Below, one piece after another: positions 16,886 to 25,249 of a DNA stretch of 64,000 nucleotides (its first letter is position 1; each line of letters begins with the position of its first letter). Below the pieces are notes generated by a model, which saw nothing but the letters and a program-made list of their open reading frames with translations, was not told the DNA's origin and did no database searches. The DNA lies in assembly GCA_014872875.1 (NCBI GenBank), contig WKFI01000019.1:248001-312000 (forward strand). Reading direction: 5' to 3'. This DNA comes from Paracoccaceae bacterium. GTDB taxonomy: Bacteria > Pseudomonadota > Alphaproteobacteria > Rhodobacterales > Rhodobacteraceae. A program made the position numbers and the translations under genes.

Positions 16886-16956
16886 GCTGACCCGCAAAGG
16901 ATCAACCTGCCTTGAGGTCAGCTTAACACCGGATTGGGCGCCTGAGACGAATTATA
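16886..16956 (-). promoter_or_regulatory. Promoter element and structured leader of the metV-metF pair
   Basis: On the - strand a TATAAT box lies at 16956-16951. About 35 bases on, GCTGACC (16922-16916) pairs perfectly with GGTCAGC (16892-16886), and an inner CAAGG/CCTTTG (16914-16895, one bulge) extends the stem. The ATG is at 16857. So the mRNA would have a leader near 87 bases with one strong hairpin. No good -35 is visible. It does not match SAM or THF riboswitch consensus that I can recall. Confidence 0.4.
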
Positions 16957-16995
16957 TATTTGTTTTGGCGATCTTTTTCGGAACGCACAGTCGGA

Positions 16996-17691
16996 TCAGT
17001 GTTGTCCGGATCGAAGCAGCTGCCGCACCACCTCCTCCAACCGATCCGAAACCGCGTCCAAGCGATCCACCCCATTCAAGGATTGAGGATGCTCCCCGGC
17101 GTCGGCGCGATAACTGGTCTCAAAAACCATCATCAGATGTGCAACAACCATTGCGGACTGCTCCACGCCACGAACGCGCATTGTTCGGGCGGAATACTCC
17201 ATGGTGCCAAAAAACAGATCCCGGGCCATCCAGACCGGAAAATCCGTGCTCAGCTGCCCCAGCGCCTGACATTGCCGGAACACGTCATCAAAGACGGACA
17301 CGTAACGGCGCAGATGGTCCTGGGTTTCAGGATCTCCATAAAGAAGGTTCTGCACATGGGCCGCCATCTGCAGCAGTTCAATATCGCGACTGAGACAGTC
17401 CATATGGTACTGCATCAAACAGCGCAGGCGGGGAAGCCCGGGAGTTTCCGCTTCGACCCCTGCACGCGCGCCAGCGGTCAGGTCATCCCAGAACCGTGCC
17501 AGCACGGCAAACAGCAGCGCGTTTTTGCTTTTGAAATACAGGTACACGGTCCCTTCAGCAATTCCGGCGCGTCGAGCAACCTCGGCCATGCGTGCCTGAT
17601 CATACCCATTTTCAACGAATACATCGCGTGCAGCGATCAGAATATCGCCTTCACGTTGATCCACTTTTTCCCGCCGTGTGCGTCCCGTCAT
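16996..17691 (-). CDS. TetR family regulator divergent from atuA
   Basis: A 231-residue TetR-type repressor. DNA-binding helix-turn-helix in the first 60 residues: ILIAARDVFVENGYDQ, MAEVARRAGIAEGTVYLYF. The C-terminal ligand domain is divergent as usual. ATG at 17691 chosen with GGAAG upstream; the longer frame begins at TTG without a site. It is transcribed away from atuA with a 133-base gap that holds two overlapping palindromes. The arrangement copies atuR-atuA of Pseudomonas, where AtuR represses the acyclic terpene utilisation genes, so control of atuACF is likely. Ligand probably an acyl-CoA; inference. Confidence 0.88.
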   Translation of the reverse strand: MTGRTRREKVDQREGDILIAARDVFVENGYDQARMAEVARRAGIAEGTVYLYFKSKNALLFAVLARFWDDLTAGARAGVEAETPGLPRLRCLMQYHMDCLSRDIELLQMAAHVQNLLYGDPETQDHLRRYVSVFDDVFRQCQALGQLSTDFPVWMARDLFFGTMEYSARTMRVRGVEQSAMVVAHLMMVFETSYRADAGEHPQSLNGVDRLDAVSDRLEEVVRQLLRSGQH

Positions 17692-17759
17692 GCTGCTTCC
17701 ATCTGTTTGCCCTTCGCTCTGCAACGCAGCGTCAGCGCGCCGATACGCAAGAAAAAGAT

Positions 17760-17789
17760 TGATTCAGTATTAATGAGTCAGTTTCATTA
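17760..17789. promoter_or_regulatory. Candidate TetR operator: two overlapping palindromes
   Basis: TAATGA (17771-17776) and TCATTA (17784-17789) form a perfect inverted repeat with seven bases between. TGATTCA (17760-17766) and TGAGTCA (17774-17780) form an overlapping repeat with one mismatch and the same seven-base spacing. Both lie in the tetR-atuA gap, 36-65 bases before the atuA start, where a repressor would block both promoters. Confidence 0.55.
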
Positions 17790-17824
17790 TCGTCAAGTTG
17801 AACGCATTGGAAATGGCCAACGAC

Positions 17825-19600
17825 ATGAAACAAACGGTCAGAATTGGCGGGGCCTGCGGGTTCTGGGGTGAAACGGATGTCGCCGTCCCTCAGTTCCTGA
17901 AAGAAGGCGACCTGGACTATATCGTTTTCGACTATCTGGCCGAGGTAACACTGTCGATCATGGCCCGCGCACGGGCCAAGGATCCCGACATGGGCTACGC
18001 ACCGGATTTCGTCCATGCGGTGCTGAAACCGAACCTGGCGCAGATTGCGGCGCAAGGGATCAAGGTGGTTTCTAACGCGGGCGGGTTGAACCCTGACGCC
18101 TGCGCTACGGCGATACGCGCGTTGATCGCCAAGGCCAAGCTGGATCTGACTGTAGCCGTTGTGATCGGCGACGACCTCCGCGACCGGGTGACAGGGTGTG
18201 CCGCGTCCGGTGTAACCGAAATGTTCAGCGGTGAAGGGTTTCCTGATCCCGACACAGTAACCTCCACGAATGCATATTTGGGTGCGTTGCCAATTGCCAA
18301 AGCCCTGCGCGGTGGAGCGGACATCGTAATCACGGGGCGTTGCGTGGATAGCGCAGTCACCCTTGGCGCTTGCATGCACGCGTTTGGCTGGGCGGATGAC
18401 GCCCATGACCTGCTGTCCGCAGCTTCTCTGGCAGGACATATCCTGGAATGCGGCCCGCAAGCGACCGGTGGAAATTTCACAGACTGGGAGGACGCCGGGG
18501 ATTTTGCTGAAATCGGTTATCCGATTGTAGAGATCCGCCAGGACGGGCTGTTCCACGTCACCAAACCGGCAGGAACCACCGGGACAGTTTCGGTCGGAAC
18601 CGTGTCTGAGCAGTTGCTCTACGAGATCGGCGACCCGTCCAGCTACGTGTTGCCGGATGTGATCTGTGATTTTGCGAGAGTCGAAATTGTGCAGGATGGC
18701 CCAGACCGGGTGTTGGTCAGCGGTGCAACAGGGCGCCCGCCCACGCCAGACTACAAGGTCAGCGTCACCTTCGCTGACGGCTGGCGCGGTGAGGCCATGT
18801 TCATACTGGTTGGGCTGGAAGCCGGGAAAAAGGCCCGTGTCTTTGCCGACGCAACTCTCGAACGTGCAAATCGAAGGCTGCGGGGACTCAACGCTCCCGG
18901 CTTTGATGAGGTTCACGTCGAAGTTTCAGGCGACAGCAGTGTTTTTGGTCAGGCCAATCCCGACGCGCAGGAGGTGATGCTGAAAATCGCAGTTCGCCAT
19001 GCCGATCCCAAAGCCGTGTCGCTAATCCAGCGCGAAGGGGTCGGCCTGGCTTTGTCCGCTCCTCCCGGTCTGTTCATGACACCCGCGATGCGGCCCAAAC
19101 CTGCGCCAGTGGTACGGCTGTTTTCGTTCCTGATACCCAAGGCGGAAGTGCCTGTTTCAGTGGTTACCGAACAGGGGGAGGAACCCGTTCAGATCCCGGT
19201 AGGGGAGCCTGCCGATAACACCCAGGCCTATCTGCCGCCGGACCCGCCCGACATGGATGACCCGGTTGAGGTGCCGCTGATCCAGCTCGCTTGGGTTCGC
19301 TCGGGCGACAAGGGTGACAAGGCCAATCTAGGGGTGATGCCGCGCAGACCCGATCTTGCACCCTACCTCTGGCACGGGCTGACCGACGCCCGCGTCGCTG
19401 ACGCGTTCGATCCCTTCCTGAATGGCCATGTTGAACGCTTCTTCCTGCCGGGGACTGGCGCCATGAACATCCTGATGCACAAGACATTGGGCGGCGGCGG
19501 CATGGCCTCGCTGCGCAATGACAGCCAAGGCAAAGCTTATGGTCAGATGTTGCTACGCCTGACCATTCCGGTTTCAAGATCCATTGCGGAGACACTCTGA
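17825..19600 (+). CDS. atuA: AtuA family acyclic terpene utilisation protein
   Basis: A 591-residue protein of the AtuA family: TVRIGGACGFWGETDVAV at the start, DYIVFDYLAEVTLSIMARA, VVSNAGGLNPDACA, DIVITGRCVDSAVTLGA and a second part with RSGDKGDKANLGVM. AtuA is needed for citronellol/geranyl-CoA breakdown in Pseudomonas but its reaction is not established; homologues accompany acyl-CoA carboxylases in many genomes. The start at 17825 has GGAAATGG upstream; earlier in-frame TTG and ATG codons lack sites. The stop and the next start share a base (TGATG), so it heads a tight operon with the carboxylase subunits. Confidence 0.88.
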   Translation: MKQTVRIGGACGFWGETDVAVPQFLKEGDLDYIVFDYLAEVTLSIMARARAKDPDMGYAPDFVHAVLKPNLAQIAAQGIKVVSNAGGLNPDACATAIRALIAKAKLDLTVAVVIGDDLRDRVTGCAASGVTEMFSGEGFPDPDTVTSTNAYLGALPIAKALRGGADIVITGRCVDSAVTLGACMHAFGWADDAHDLLSAASLAGHILECGPQATGGNFTDWEDAGDFAEIGYPIVEIRQDGLFHVTKPAGTTGTVSVGTVSEQLLYEIGDPSSYVLPDVICDFARVEIVQDGPDRVLVSGATGRPPTPDYKVSVTFADGWRGEAMFILVGLEAGKKARVFADATLERANRRLRGLNAPGFDEVHVEVSGDSSVFGQANPDAQEVMLKIAVRHADPKAVSLIQREGVGLALSAPPGLFMTPAMRPKPAPVVRLFSFLIPKAEVPVSVVTEQGEEPVQIPVGEPADNTQAYLPPDPPDMDDPVEVPLIQLAWVRSGDKGDKANLGVMPRRPDLAPYLWHGLTDARVADAFDPFLNGHVERFFLPGTGAMNILMHKTLGGGGMASLRNDSQGKAYGQMLLRLTIPVSRSIAETL

Positions 19601-21222
19601 TGCCCGTCTTCAAAAGCCGTCTATCAACTGCATCCGACAGCTTTACCGAAAACCGTGCCGCAATGCTGCGGTTGATCAGCCAACTCACCGACTTGAACGA
19701 ACGGGGGGCGCTCGCGTCCGAAATGCGTCGGGACCGGTTTCACAAACGCGGCCAATTGACCCCGCGCGAACGGCTTTCACGCCTGTTGGATCCGGGGCTG
19801 CCCTGGCTGACCATAGGCAATATGTCCGGCTACTTGAATGACGGGCGCCCGGAGGAGAAATCGATCCCGGGTTCGACAAATATCGCCGGGATTGGATACG
19901 TGAACGGCACAAGGTGCGCCGTGCTTGTGGATGACAGTGGCGTAATGGCTGGGGCACTGACGCGTGCTGCCCTGCCCAAGATCATCCGTATCATGCAGAT
20001 CGCCCTGGAGCAGAAGTTGCCTTTTGTCCATCTGGTGGAAAGCGCCGGTGGGGATCTCTTGGACTACAGGGTCGAGAGCTTTGTGCAGGGCGGTGAGATG
20101 TTCGCCATGCAGGCCCGGCTGTCCAAAGCCGGGCTACCGGTGATCACGGTTCTGCACGGATCGTCCACAGCTGGTGGTGCCTATATGCCCGGAATGAGCG
20201 ATTACGTCATAGGTGTGCGCGGTAATGGCAAAGCGTTCCTTGCCGGTCCGCCGCTTCTGAAAGCGGCGACGGGTGAGATCGCAAAGGATGAAGATCTGGG
20301 CGGGGTGGACATGCACGCCAGCCGCACAGGGCTGATCGAATATGTCGCCGAAAATGACGCGGACGCGCTTTTGACCGCGCGCAGCATTGTCGGTCGATTG
20401 GGCTGGAACCGGCGCTGCCCATCTCCGATGGCAAAAACTTATGAGCCACCGCACTACGATCCCGATGAGATCGCCGGGCTGGTACCGGTAGATTATCGCA
20501 CGCCTTATGATGCGCGAGAACTGGTGGCGCGGATCGTCGATGGGTCGGACTTTGACGATTTCAAACCGAGCTTTGGCGTCTCGATGCTCTGTCTGCAAGC
20601 ACAGGTCATGGGGCAGAATTGCGCGTTCCTTGGCAATAACGGTCCGATTGATCCCGATGGTGCGACCAAAGCCGCGCAATTCCTGCAATTGATGGATCAG
20701 GCGGATATCCCGGTGATCTTCCTGCAGAACATCACCGGCTACATGGTCGGTGCGCAGTATGAGCAGGCGGGCATGATCAAACACGGATCCAAGATGATCC
20801 AGGCCGTAACGAACATCGAAGTACCCCGCCTGACCGTGAATGTAGGCGCCAGTTTCGGGGCCGGAAATTATGGCATGTGCGGGCAGGGCTTCGGTCCCGA
20901 TTTCCTGTTTTCATGGCCCAACGCCGCCACCGGTGTAATGGGTGGCGAACAAGCGGCGCAGGTCATGTCCATCGTCGCCGAAAGCGCCGCCGCGCGATCC
21001 GGGCAAGAGCCGGATCCAGAGATGCTGGCCAAACAGGAAGCCAAGTTGAAAGGGCTATATGACAGCCAGTCTGGCGCCTTTGTGACTTCGGGCCGGAACC
21101 TGGACGACGGGATCATAGACCCGCGCGACACACGCAAGCTGCTGGGATTTCTGTTGGCCACGGTCTGGGAAGCTCGCAACCGCGAGGTGCGACCAAACAG
21201 CTTCGGCATTGCGCGGATGTAA
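19600..21222 (+). CDS. atuC: Acyl-CoA carboxylase, carboxyltransferase (beta) subunit
   Basis: Carboxyltransferase of the methylcrotonyl/geranyl-CoA carboxylase type, 540 residues, full length. Typical blocks: RDRFHKRGQLTPRERLSRLLDPG, STAGGAYMPGMSDYVIGVRG, the oxyanion glycines in FLQNITGYMVGAQYEQAG, and GASFGAGNYGMCG near the C-terminus. It moves carboxyl from biotin to an unsaturated branched acyl-CoA. With AtuA upstream and the biotin subunit 12 bases downstream it is best called AtuC-like; methylcrotonyl-CoA or another branched acyl-CoA remains possible because sequence alone does not set the substrate. Confidence 0.9.
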   Translation: MPVFKSRLSTASDSFTENRAAMLRLISQLTDLNERGALASEMRRDRFHKRGQLTPRERLSRLLDPGLPWLTIGNMSGYLNDGRPEEKSIPGSTNIAGIGYVNGTRCAVLVDDSGVMAGALTRAALPKIIRIMQIALEQKLPFVHLVESAGGDLLDYRVESFVQGGEMFAMQARLSKAGLPVITVLHGSSTAGGAYMPGMSDYVIGVRGNGKAFLAGPPLLKAATGEIAKDEDLGGVDMHASRTGLIEYVAENDADALLTARSIVGRLGWNRRCPSPMAKTYEPPHYDPDEIAGLVPVDYRTPYDARELVARIVDGSDFDDFKPSFGVSMLCLQAQVMGQNCAFLGNNGPIDPDGATKAAQFLQLMDQADIPVIFLQNITGYMVGAQYEQAGMIKHGSKMIQAVTNIEVPRLTVNVGASFGAGNYGMCGQGFGPDFLFSWPNAATGVMGGEQAAQVMSIVAESAAARSGQEPDPEMLAKQEAKLKGLYDSQSGAFVTSGRNLDDGIIDPRDTRKLLGFLLATVWEARNREVRPNSFGIARM

Positions 21223-21234
21223 AGGGGACAGGCC

Positions 21235-23235
21235 ATGCAGAAGATCAGAACATTGCTTGTTGCGAACCGGGGTGAGATCGCCGTTCGCATTTTCCGCACG
21301 GCAAAGGCGCTGGGAATGCGCACAGCGGCGGTGTACTCAGACGCTGACCGCGATGCATTGCACGTGCGAATGGCTGATACAGCCATTTGCATTGGCGGAC
21401 GGACGGCCGAAGAAAGCTATTTGCGTGCTGATGCCATCCTGAAGGCTGCAAAGCAGTGCGGCGCGGATGCGATCCATCCGGGCTACGGCTTCTTGTCAGA
21501 AAACGCCGCCTTTGCCGAACAGGTGCAAGCCTCGGGATTGATTTTTGTCGGACCTGACAGTCAGGCGATCCGGGCGATGGGCGACAAGGCGCAGTCAAAA
21601 CGTGCGATGATCGAGGCTGGCGTGCCGTGCGTCCCTGGCTATCAGGGAGAGGACCAAAGCAATGCGCGGCTGGAAGAAGCCGCAACCGAGATCGGCTTCC
21701 CGGTGATGATCAAGGCCTCTGCCGGGGGCGGCGGACGCGGGATGCGCGTCGTTCAAAACCCTGCGGATTTCAAAGAGACGTTGGAGCTCGCCCGTTCCGA
21801 AGCTGAAAACGCCTTTGGCAACGGCGCGCTGATCCTGGAATCCGCCGTACTGCGCCCGCGACATGTGGAAATACAGGTGTTCGCTGACCGGCATGGCACC
21901 GTGCTTCACTTGGGCGAGCGGGATTGCTCGGTCCAGCGCCGCCACCAGAAGGTTTTGGAGGAAGCCCCCTGCCCGGTCATGACACCTCAATTGCGTGCAG
22001 ACATGGGAGCTGCCGCGGTTCAGGCCGCACGGGCGGTGGATTATGTCGGCGCAGGCACTGTCGAATTCCTGCTGGACGACCAAAATCGCTTCTTCTTTCT
22101 TGAGATGAACACCCGTTTGCAGGTAGAGCATCCGGTCACCGAACTGGTGACCGGGCTGGATCTGGTAGCTCTGCAATTGCAAGTCGCGCAAGGTCTGCCG
22201 TTGGGAATGACTCAGAAAGATGTCACCCTGACGGGCCACGCCATCGAGGCCCGGGTTTACGCCGAAGATCCGGCCGAGGGTTTCCTGCCCTCTACTGGTC
22301 GTGTGGATTTGTGGCAAGCGCCTGAGGGACCCGGAGTGCGGGTCGATAGCGGGATCGATACTGGTGGAATGATCTCGCCCTTCTACGATTCAATGGTGGC
22401 CAAGCTTATAGCATTTGGTGAAACCCGCGAAATCGCTCGGGCACGGCTGACAAGGGCGATTCAGGACATGACCTTGTTTGGCCCAACTACCAATCAGGCT
22501 TTCCTGGCGGACGCGCTGTCTCGGGAGGAGTTTGTCAATGGCGCATCCACGACCTCCTTTGTTGGCGACATCTATGGTGAGCATCCAACCTTTTCCCTGA
22601 ACCCATCCATCGAGGATCTGGCAATCGCAGCAACCCTCCAGGTCCATGTGCGCTCACAAACACTGCAGGCGCAGGCGTTGGATATACCTGACGAGTTAAT
22701 GGGCTGGAGCAGTACACCCAACCCTGCTTTTTCGATTGATTTTGGCACCATTGAAACACCCGCACCTATCAGCGTCAGGCGGTTGGACCAGCCCGACGCT
22801 TACACAGTTTCTGTCGCGGATGCCGACCCCTTGAACGTCGCCGTGCAAACACTCGCGGATCATCAGGCCATCTTGGAAATCGGGAGACGGGTTGTTTCAG
22901 TTCGCTTCAAGGTAATGGGCGAAAGCGAAATTGCTTTGCAGTCCGGATCGGCCGTTTTTCGTCTGAAAGACCGTCTGGTTGAAAGCACTGTTCTGCAAGA
23001 CTCGGCCAAAAGCGGTGCTGTAACCGCACCCATGCATGGAAGCCTGCAAGAAGTTTCCGTTCGAACAGGTCAAGCCATCCAAAAGGGTGACAGGCTGGCT
23101 GTTCTGGAGGCGATGAAAATGCAACATGTCATCACGTCGGACATCGACGGTGCTGTGAAATCGGTTCTTGTCGCAGCGGATCAACAAGTGGCCGCCGGTG
23201 ATCTGTTGATCGAGATCGAACCCACGGAGCGATAG
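21235..23235 (+). CDS. atuF: Acyl-CoA carboxylase, biotin carboxylase/carrier (alpha) subunit
   Basis: A 666-residue fusion of biotin carboxylase (residues 1-450: TLLVANRGEIAVRIFRTA, ATP-grasp loop SAGGGGRGMR, EMNTRLQVEHPVTE), a linker of about 130 residues and a C-terminal biotinyl domain with EAMKM, biotin Lys628. It carboxylates its own biotin with ATP and bicarbonate for the AtuC-type partner. GGGGACAG precedes the ATG. Last gene of the atuACF operon; none of the other atu enzymes is near, so dehydrogenase and hydratase steps must be supplied elsewhere. Confidence 0.92.
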   Translation: MQKIRTLLVANRGEIAVRIFRTAKALGMRTAAVYSDADRDALHVRMADTAICIGGRTAEESYLRADAILKAAKQCGADAIHPGYGFLSENAAFAEQVQASGLIFVGPDSQAIRAMGDKAQSKRAMIEAGVPCVPGYQGEDQSNARLEEAATEIGFPVMIKASAGGGGRGMRVVQNPADFKETLELARSEAENAFGNGALILESAVLRPRHVEIQVFADRHGTVLHLGERDCSVQRRHQKVLEEAPCPVMTPQLRADMGAAAVQAARAVDYVGAGTVEFLLDDQNRFFFLEMNTRLQVEHPVTELVTGLDLVALQLQVAQGLPLGMTQKDVTLTGHAIEARVYAEDPAEGFLPSTGRVDLWQAPEGPGVRVDSGIDTGGMISPFYDSMVAKLIAFGETREIARARLTRAIQDMTLFGPTTNQAFLADALSREEFVNGASTTSFVGDIYGEHPTFSLNPSIEDLAIAATLQVHVRSQTLQAQALDIPDELMGWSSTPNPAFSIDFGTIETPAPISVRRLDQPDAYTVSVADADPLNVAVQTLADHQAILEIGRRVVSVRFKVMGESEIALQSGSAVFRLKDRLVESTVLQDSAKSGAVTAPMHGSLQEVSVRTGQAIQKGDRLAVLEAMKMQHVITSDIDGAVKSVLVAADQQVAAGDLLIEIEPTER

Positions 23236-23281
23236 GGCGGACACCCTCAGGCCCAAGTATGGCTTCAAGTGTGATATACTG

Positions 23282-23306
23282 ATCGTCACCGAAACGAGGT
23301 GACGAT
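23282..23306 (+). promoter_or_regulatory. Perfect 9-bp inverted repeat sequestering the rhodanese ribosome site
   Basis: ATCGTCACC (23282-23290) and GGTGACGAT (23298-23306) are exact inverted copies with a seven-base loop GAAACGA. The repeat ends on the base before the ATG, and its 3-prime arm contains the SD (GAGGTGA). A TATACT box at 23275-23280 touches its 5-prime side, so it may be an operator over the transcription start or an mRNA hairpin that hides the SD. Confidence 0.6.
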
Positions 23307-23711
23307 ATGGCCGAAACTTTTGCTGAAATGGAACAGAATGCAATATCACGCGCAGTAGCTATAGCCGCGACCGAAGCGCTGCGTGATCTGGCAATGGACC
23401 CGGACGCTCTTTTGGTGGATGTGCGAGACGAGTCAGAGGTGGACGCGACAGGCATGGGCGTTCGCGCCATCCATGCGCCGGGCCGTTCGATTGCATGGAT
23501 GGCCGACCTTGAAAGCGCATACAGGTCGGATGCGCTACAAGATCGCAAACGAATGGTCCTGACCACATGTGGCGGTTCTCCCTGCTACCGTGGAGCCTCT
23601 GCGGCCAACGTATTGACCCGAATGGGTTTCACGGACGCCCGCTTTGTCGAAGGCGGAATGCAGGCACTTCTGAACGCGGGTATGCCGGTAAAACCCCGCC
23701 TTTCCCAGTAG
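23307..23711 (+). CDS. Rhodanese-like sulfurtransferase
   Basis: Single-domain rhodanese, 134 residues: DPDALLVDVRDESEV near the start and the active-site region TTCGGSPCYRGASAANVL, where a Cys heads the loop. The usual six-residue loop (CxxGxR) is replaced by a longer Cys-Gly-Gly-Ser-Pro-Cys-Tyr-Arg arrangement, so which Cys carries persulfide is open. A first stretch of about 25 residues is helical and acidic (AETFAEMEQNAI). Cytoplasmic. The start codon is fixed by the SD inside the hairpin. It stands between atuF and a marR gene, 80 bases from the latter; co-regulation possible. Confidence 0.85.
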   Translation: MAETFAEMEQNAISRAVAIAATEALRDLAMDPDALLVDVRDESEVDATGMGVRAIHAPGRSIAWMADLESAYRSDALQDRKRMVLTTCGGSPCYRGASAANVLTRMGFTDARFVEGGMQALLNAGMPVKPRLSQ

Positions 23712-23765
23712 CCCCTCTGACGGAACCCAACTCCTCGTGTTGTCGTGCCAACTGAGCTTGGATAA

Positions 23766-23797
23766 TGTCATCCCAAACGAAGGAGAGCAGGATGACA
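23766..23797 (+). promoter_or_regulatory. 8-bp inverted repeat spanning the marR start codon
   Basis: TGTCATCC (23766-23773) is repeated inverted as GGATGACA (23790-23797), which contains the ATG of the downstream marR gene. The 16-base loop holds the SD AAGGAGAG and an AAACGA string that also occurs in the loop of the hairpin before the rhodanese gene. A translational control element or an autoregulatory operator. Confidence 0.5.
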
Positions 23798-24313
23798 ACC
23801 ACAGACGAGCTGCCGGATGAGATGTTTCTGGTCGAAATCGAAAACGAACAGGGCAATAGCCAGCAAACGCTGAGCTTTTCCCGCTCGCCTACGGTTGCTC
23901 TGAGCTTTGCCGCAAACCGGTTTACCAGGGCTGCGGCGCGGGTCTACCAGTCGAGTTTCGGGGTCGGTGCAATGGATTGGCGGATGCTCGTGATGTTGAC
24001 CCGGGCTCCGGGCAGCAGCGTCGCAACCGCCAGCCGCACAATCGGGATCGACAAGGGCGCGGTCAGCCGGTCCCTGGGGCGGCTCGAAAAGGAAGGCTTG
24101 GCCACGGCCGAGTGCAACACGCCCGACGAACGGCGCAAGGACTGGACACTGACTCCCAAGGGGCAAGCCCTACATGACGATATTCTATCGGTTGCGCTGC
24201 AGCGGCAGAAAAAGTTGCTGAAAGGGTTCTCCCCGCAGGAGGTACGTGCGTTCAACGACTACCTGCAGCGCTTTCTGGTCAATCTGGATGAGCTGAACAA
24301 AGAAGAAAGTTGA
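23792..24313 (+). CDS. MarR family regulator
   Basis: A 173-residue MarR winged-helix protein. Start at 23792 has AAGGAGAG nine bases upstream; the longer frame is unsupported. Core: DWRMLVMLTRAPGSS, recognition helix TASRTIGIDKGAVSRSLGRLEKEG and wing TPDERRKDWTLTPKG. An acidic 25-residue N-terminal extension (DELPDEMFLVEIENEQG) precedes the dimerisation helix. Sits 80 bases behind the rhodanese gene and before the APH-like gene. Its own start lies in a palindrome, which suggests autorepression. Effector unknown. Confidence 0.88.
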   Translation: MTTTDELPDEMFLVEIENEQGNSQQTLSFSRSPTVALSFAANRFTRAAARVYQSSFGVGAMDWRMLVMLTRAPGSSVATASRTIGIDKGAVSRSLGRLEKEGLATAECNTPDERRKDWTLTPKGQALHDDILSVALQRQKKLLKGFSPQEVRAFNDYLQRFLVNLDELNKEES

Positions 24314-24368
24314 TCAACCTTTCTTGATACTGGCTCGGTGTTTGCTCTTTCAGAGAGGGTGTCCCCGG

Positions 24369-25241
24369 TTGAACTTCATTAGTAGCGTCAGTCAGGTACA
24401 GGCAATGCTGGAGCGATATGCGCCGGACTGGGCTGACCGACCCATACGCCAGTTTCCTTCAACCGGGACAGACAACACATTGTTCAGACTGGGCGATGAC
24501 GCGGTTCTACGGATTCCCAAACGCCCTTCGGCAATCAAACCATTGATCAAGGAACTGAATTGGTTACCGAGCATGACAGGTCTGCCGCTCGCCGTGCCAG
24601 AGGTGCGGTATCACGGTCGAACCCGGCAGGAGATCGGTTTTGATTTCGGTATTCTTTCTTGGCAGAAGGGGCAGATTGCGACCCCCGGTCATATCGCTTT
24701 CCCAAAAGCCTCCGCGAGACTGTTGGGACGTTTTCTAAACGCTCTTCGTGATACTCCTACGGACAGCACCCCAAGTGCCGAAGTTGCAAACCACAATCGT
24801 GGGGTAAAACTCACGGATCTGAACTGCAAGGCGCGGGAATGCATCAATATCCTGTCAGACGAAATCAACAAGCGCGAGGCACTTGCACTGTGGGAAAATG
24901 CCTGCGCTCTGCCTGCTCACGCTCGACCCGTTTGGCTTCATGGTGATCTGAAAGCCGATAATCTGATTGCTGAAAACGGAGATCTTGCGGCCGTTATCGA
25001 TTGGGGACTTGCTGCAGTGGGTGATCCGGCAGTTGACTATGCGGCCGCCTGGACCTGGGTTGATCCAGAAAACCGCGAAATTTTCTTGACGGAAGCCGGC
25101 GCCACACAATCCGACCGGATCCGAGCACGCGGTTGGGCACTGTACTGTGCGGGCATTGCCTTAAGTTACTACCGCGGGCGATCACACAACGCCTTGTGTC
25201 GGCAATCCCGCCAGACCTTGCAAAGTCTGGGACTTCTCTAA
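24369..25241 (+). CDS. Aminoglycoside phosphotransferase (APH) family kinase
   Basis: A small-molecule kinase of the APH family, about 290 residues. Catalytic loop WLHGDLKADNLI (His-Gly-Asp ... Asn) and metal loop VIDWGLAAVGDPAVDYAAAW are intact; the N-lobe has DNTLFRLGDDAVLRIPK with the ATP-binding Lys. TTG at 24369 chosen with AGAGAGGG upstream; the frame could begin earlier at 24324. Most environmental members phosphorylate metabolites or sugars rather than drugs, so resistance should not be assumed. Follows marR on the same strand with 55 bases between. Confidence 0.78.
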   Translation: MNFISSVSQVQAMLERYAPDWADRPIRQFPSTGTDNTLFRLGDDAVLRIPKRPSAIKPLIKELNWLPSMTGLPLAVPEVRYHGRTRQEIGFDFGILSWQKGQIATPGHIAFPKASARLLGRFLNALRDTPTDSTPSAEVANHNRGVKLTDLNCKARECINILSDEINKREALALWENACALPAHARPVWLHGDLKADNLIAENGDLAAVIDWGLAAVGDPAVDYAAAWTWVDPENREIFLTEAGATQSDRIRARGWALYCAGIALSYYRGRSHNALCRQSRQTLQSLGLL

Positions 25242-25249
25242 ACGACCTC

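Noticed and set aside
16858..16995. SAM or THF riboswitch before metV-metF
   Set aside because: A hairpin is present but conserved riboswitch cores that I know are not; kept only as a structured leader.
24369..25241. Antibiotic-resistance gene
   Set aside because: The APH fold is common in environmental metabolite kinases, and no mobile element or resistance context is present.
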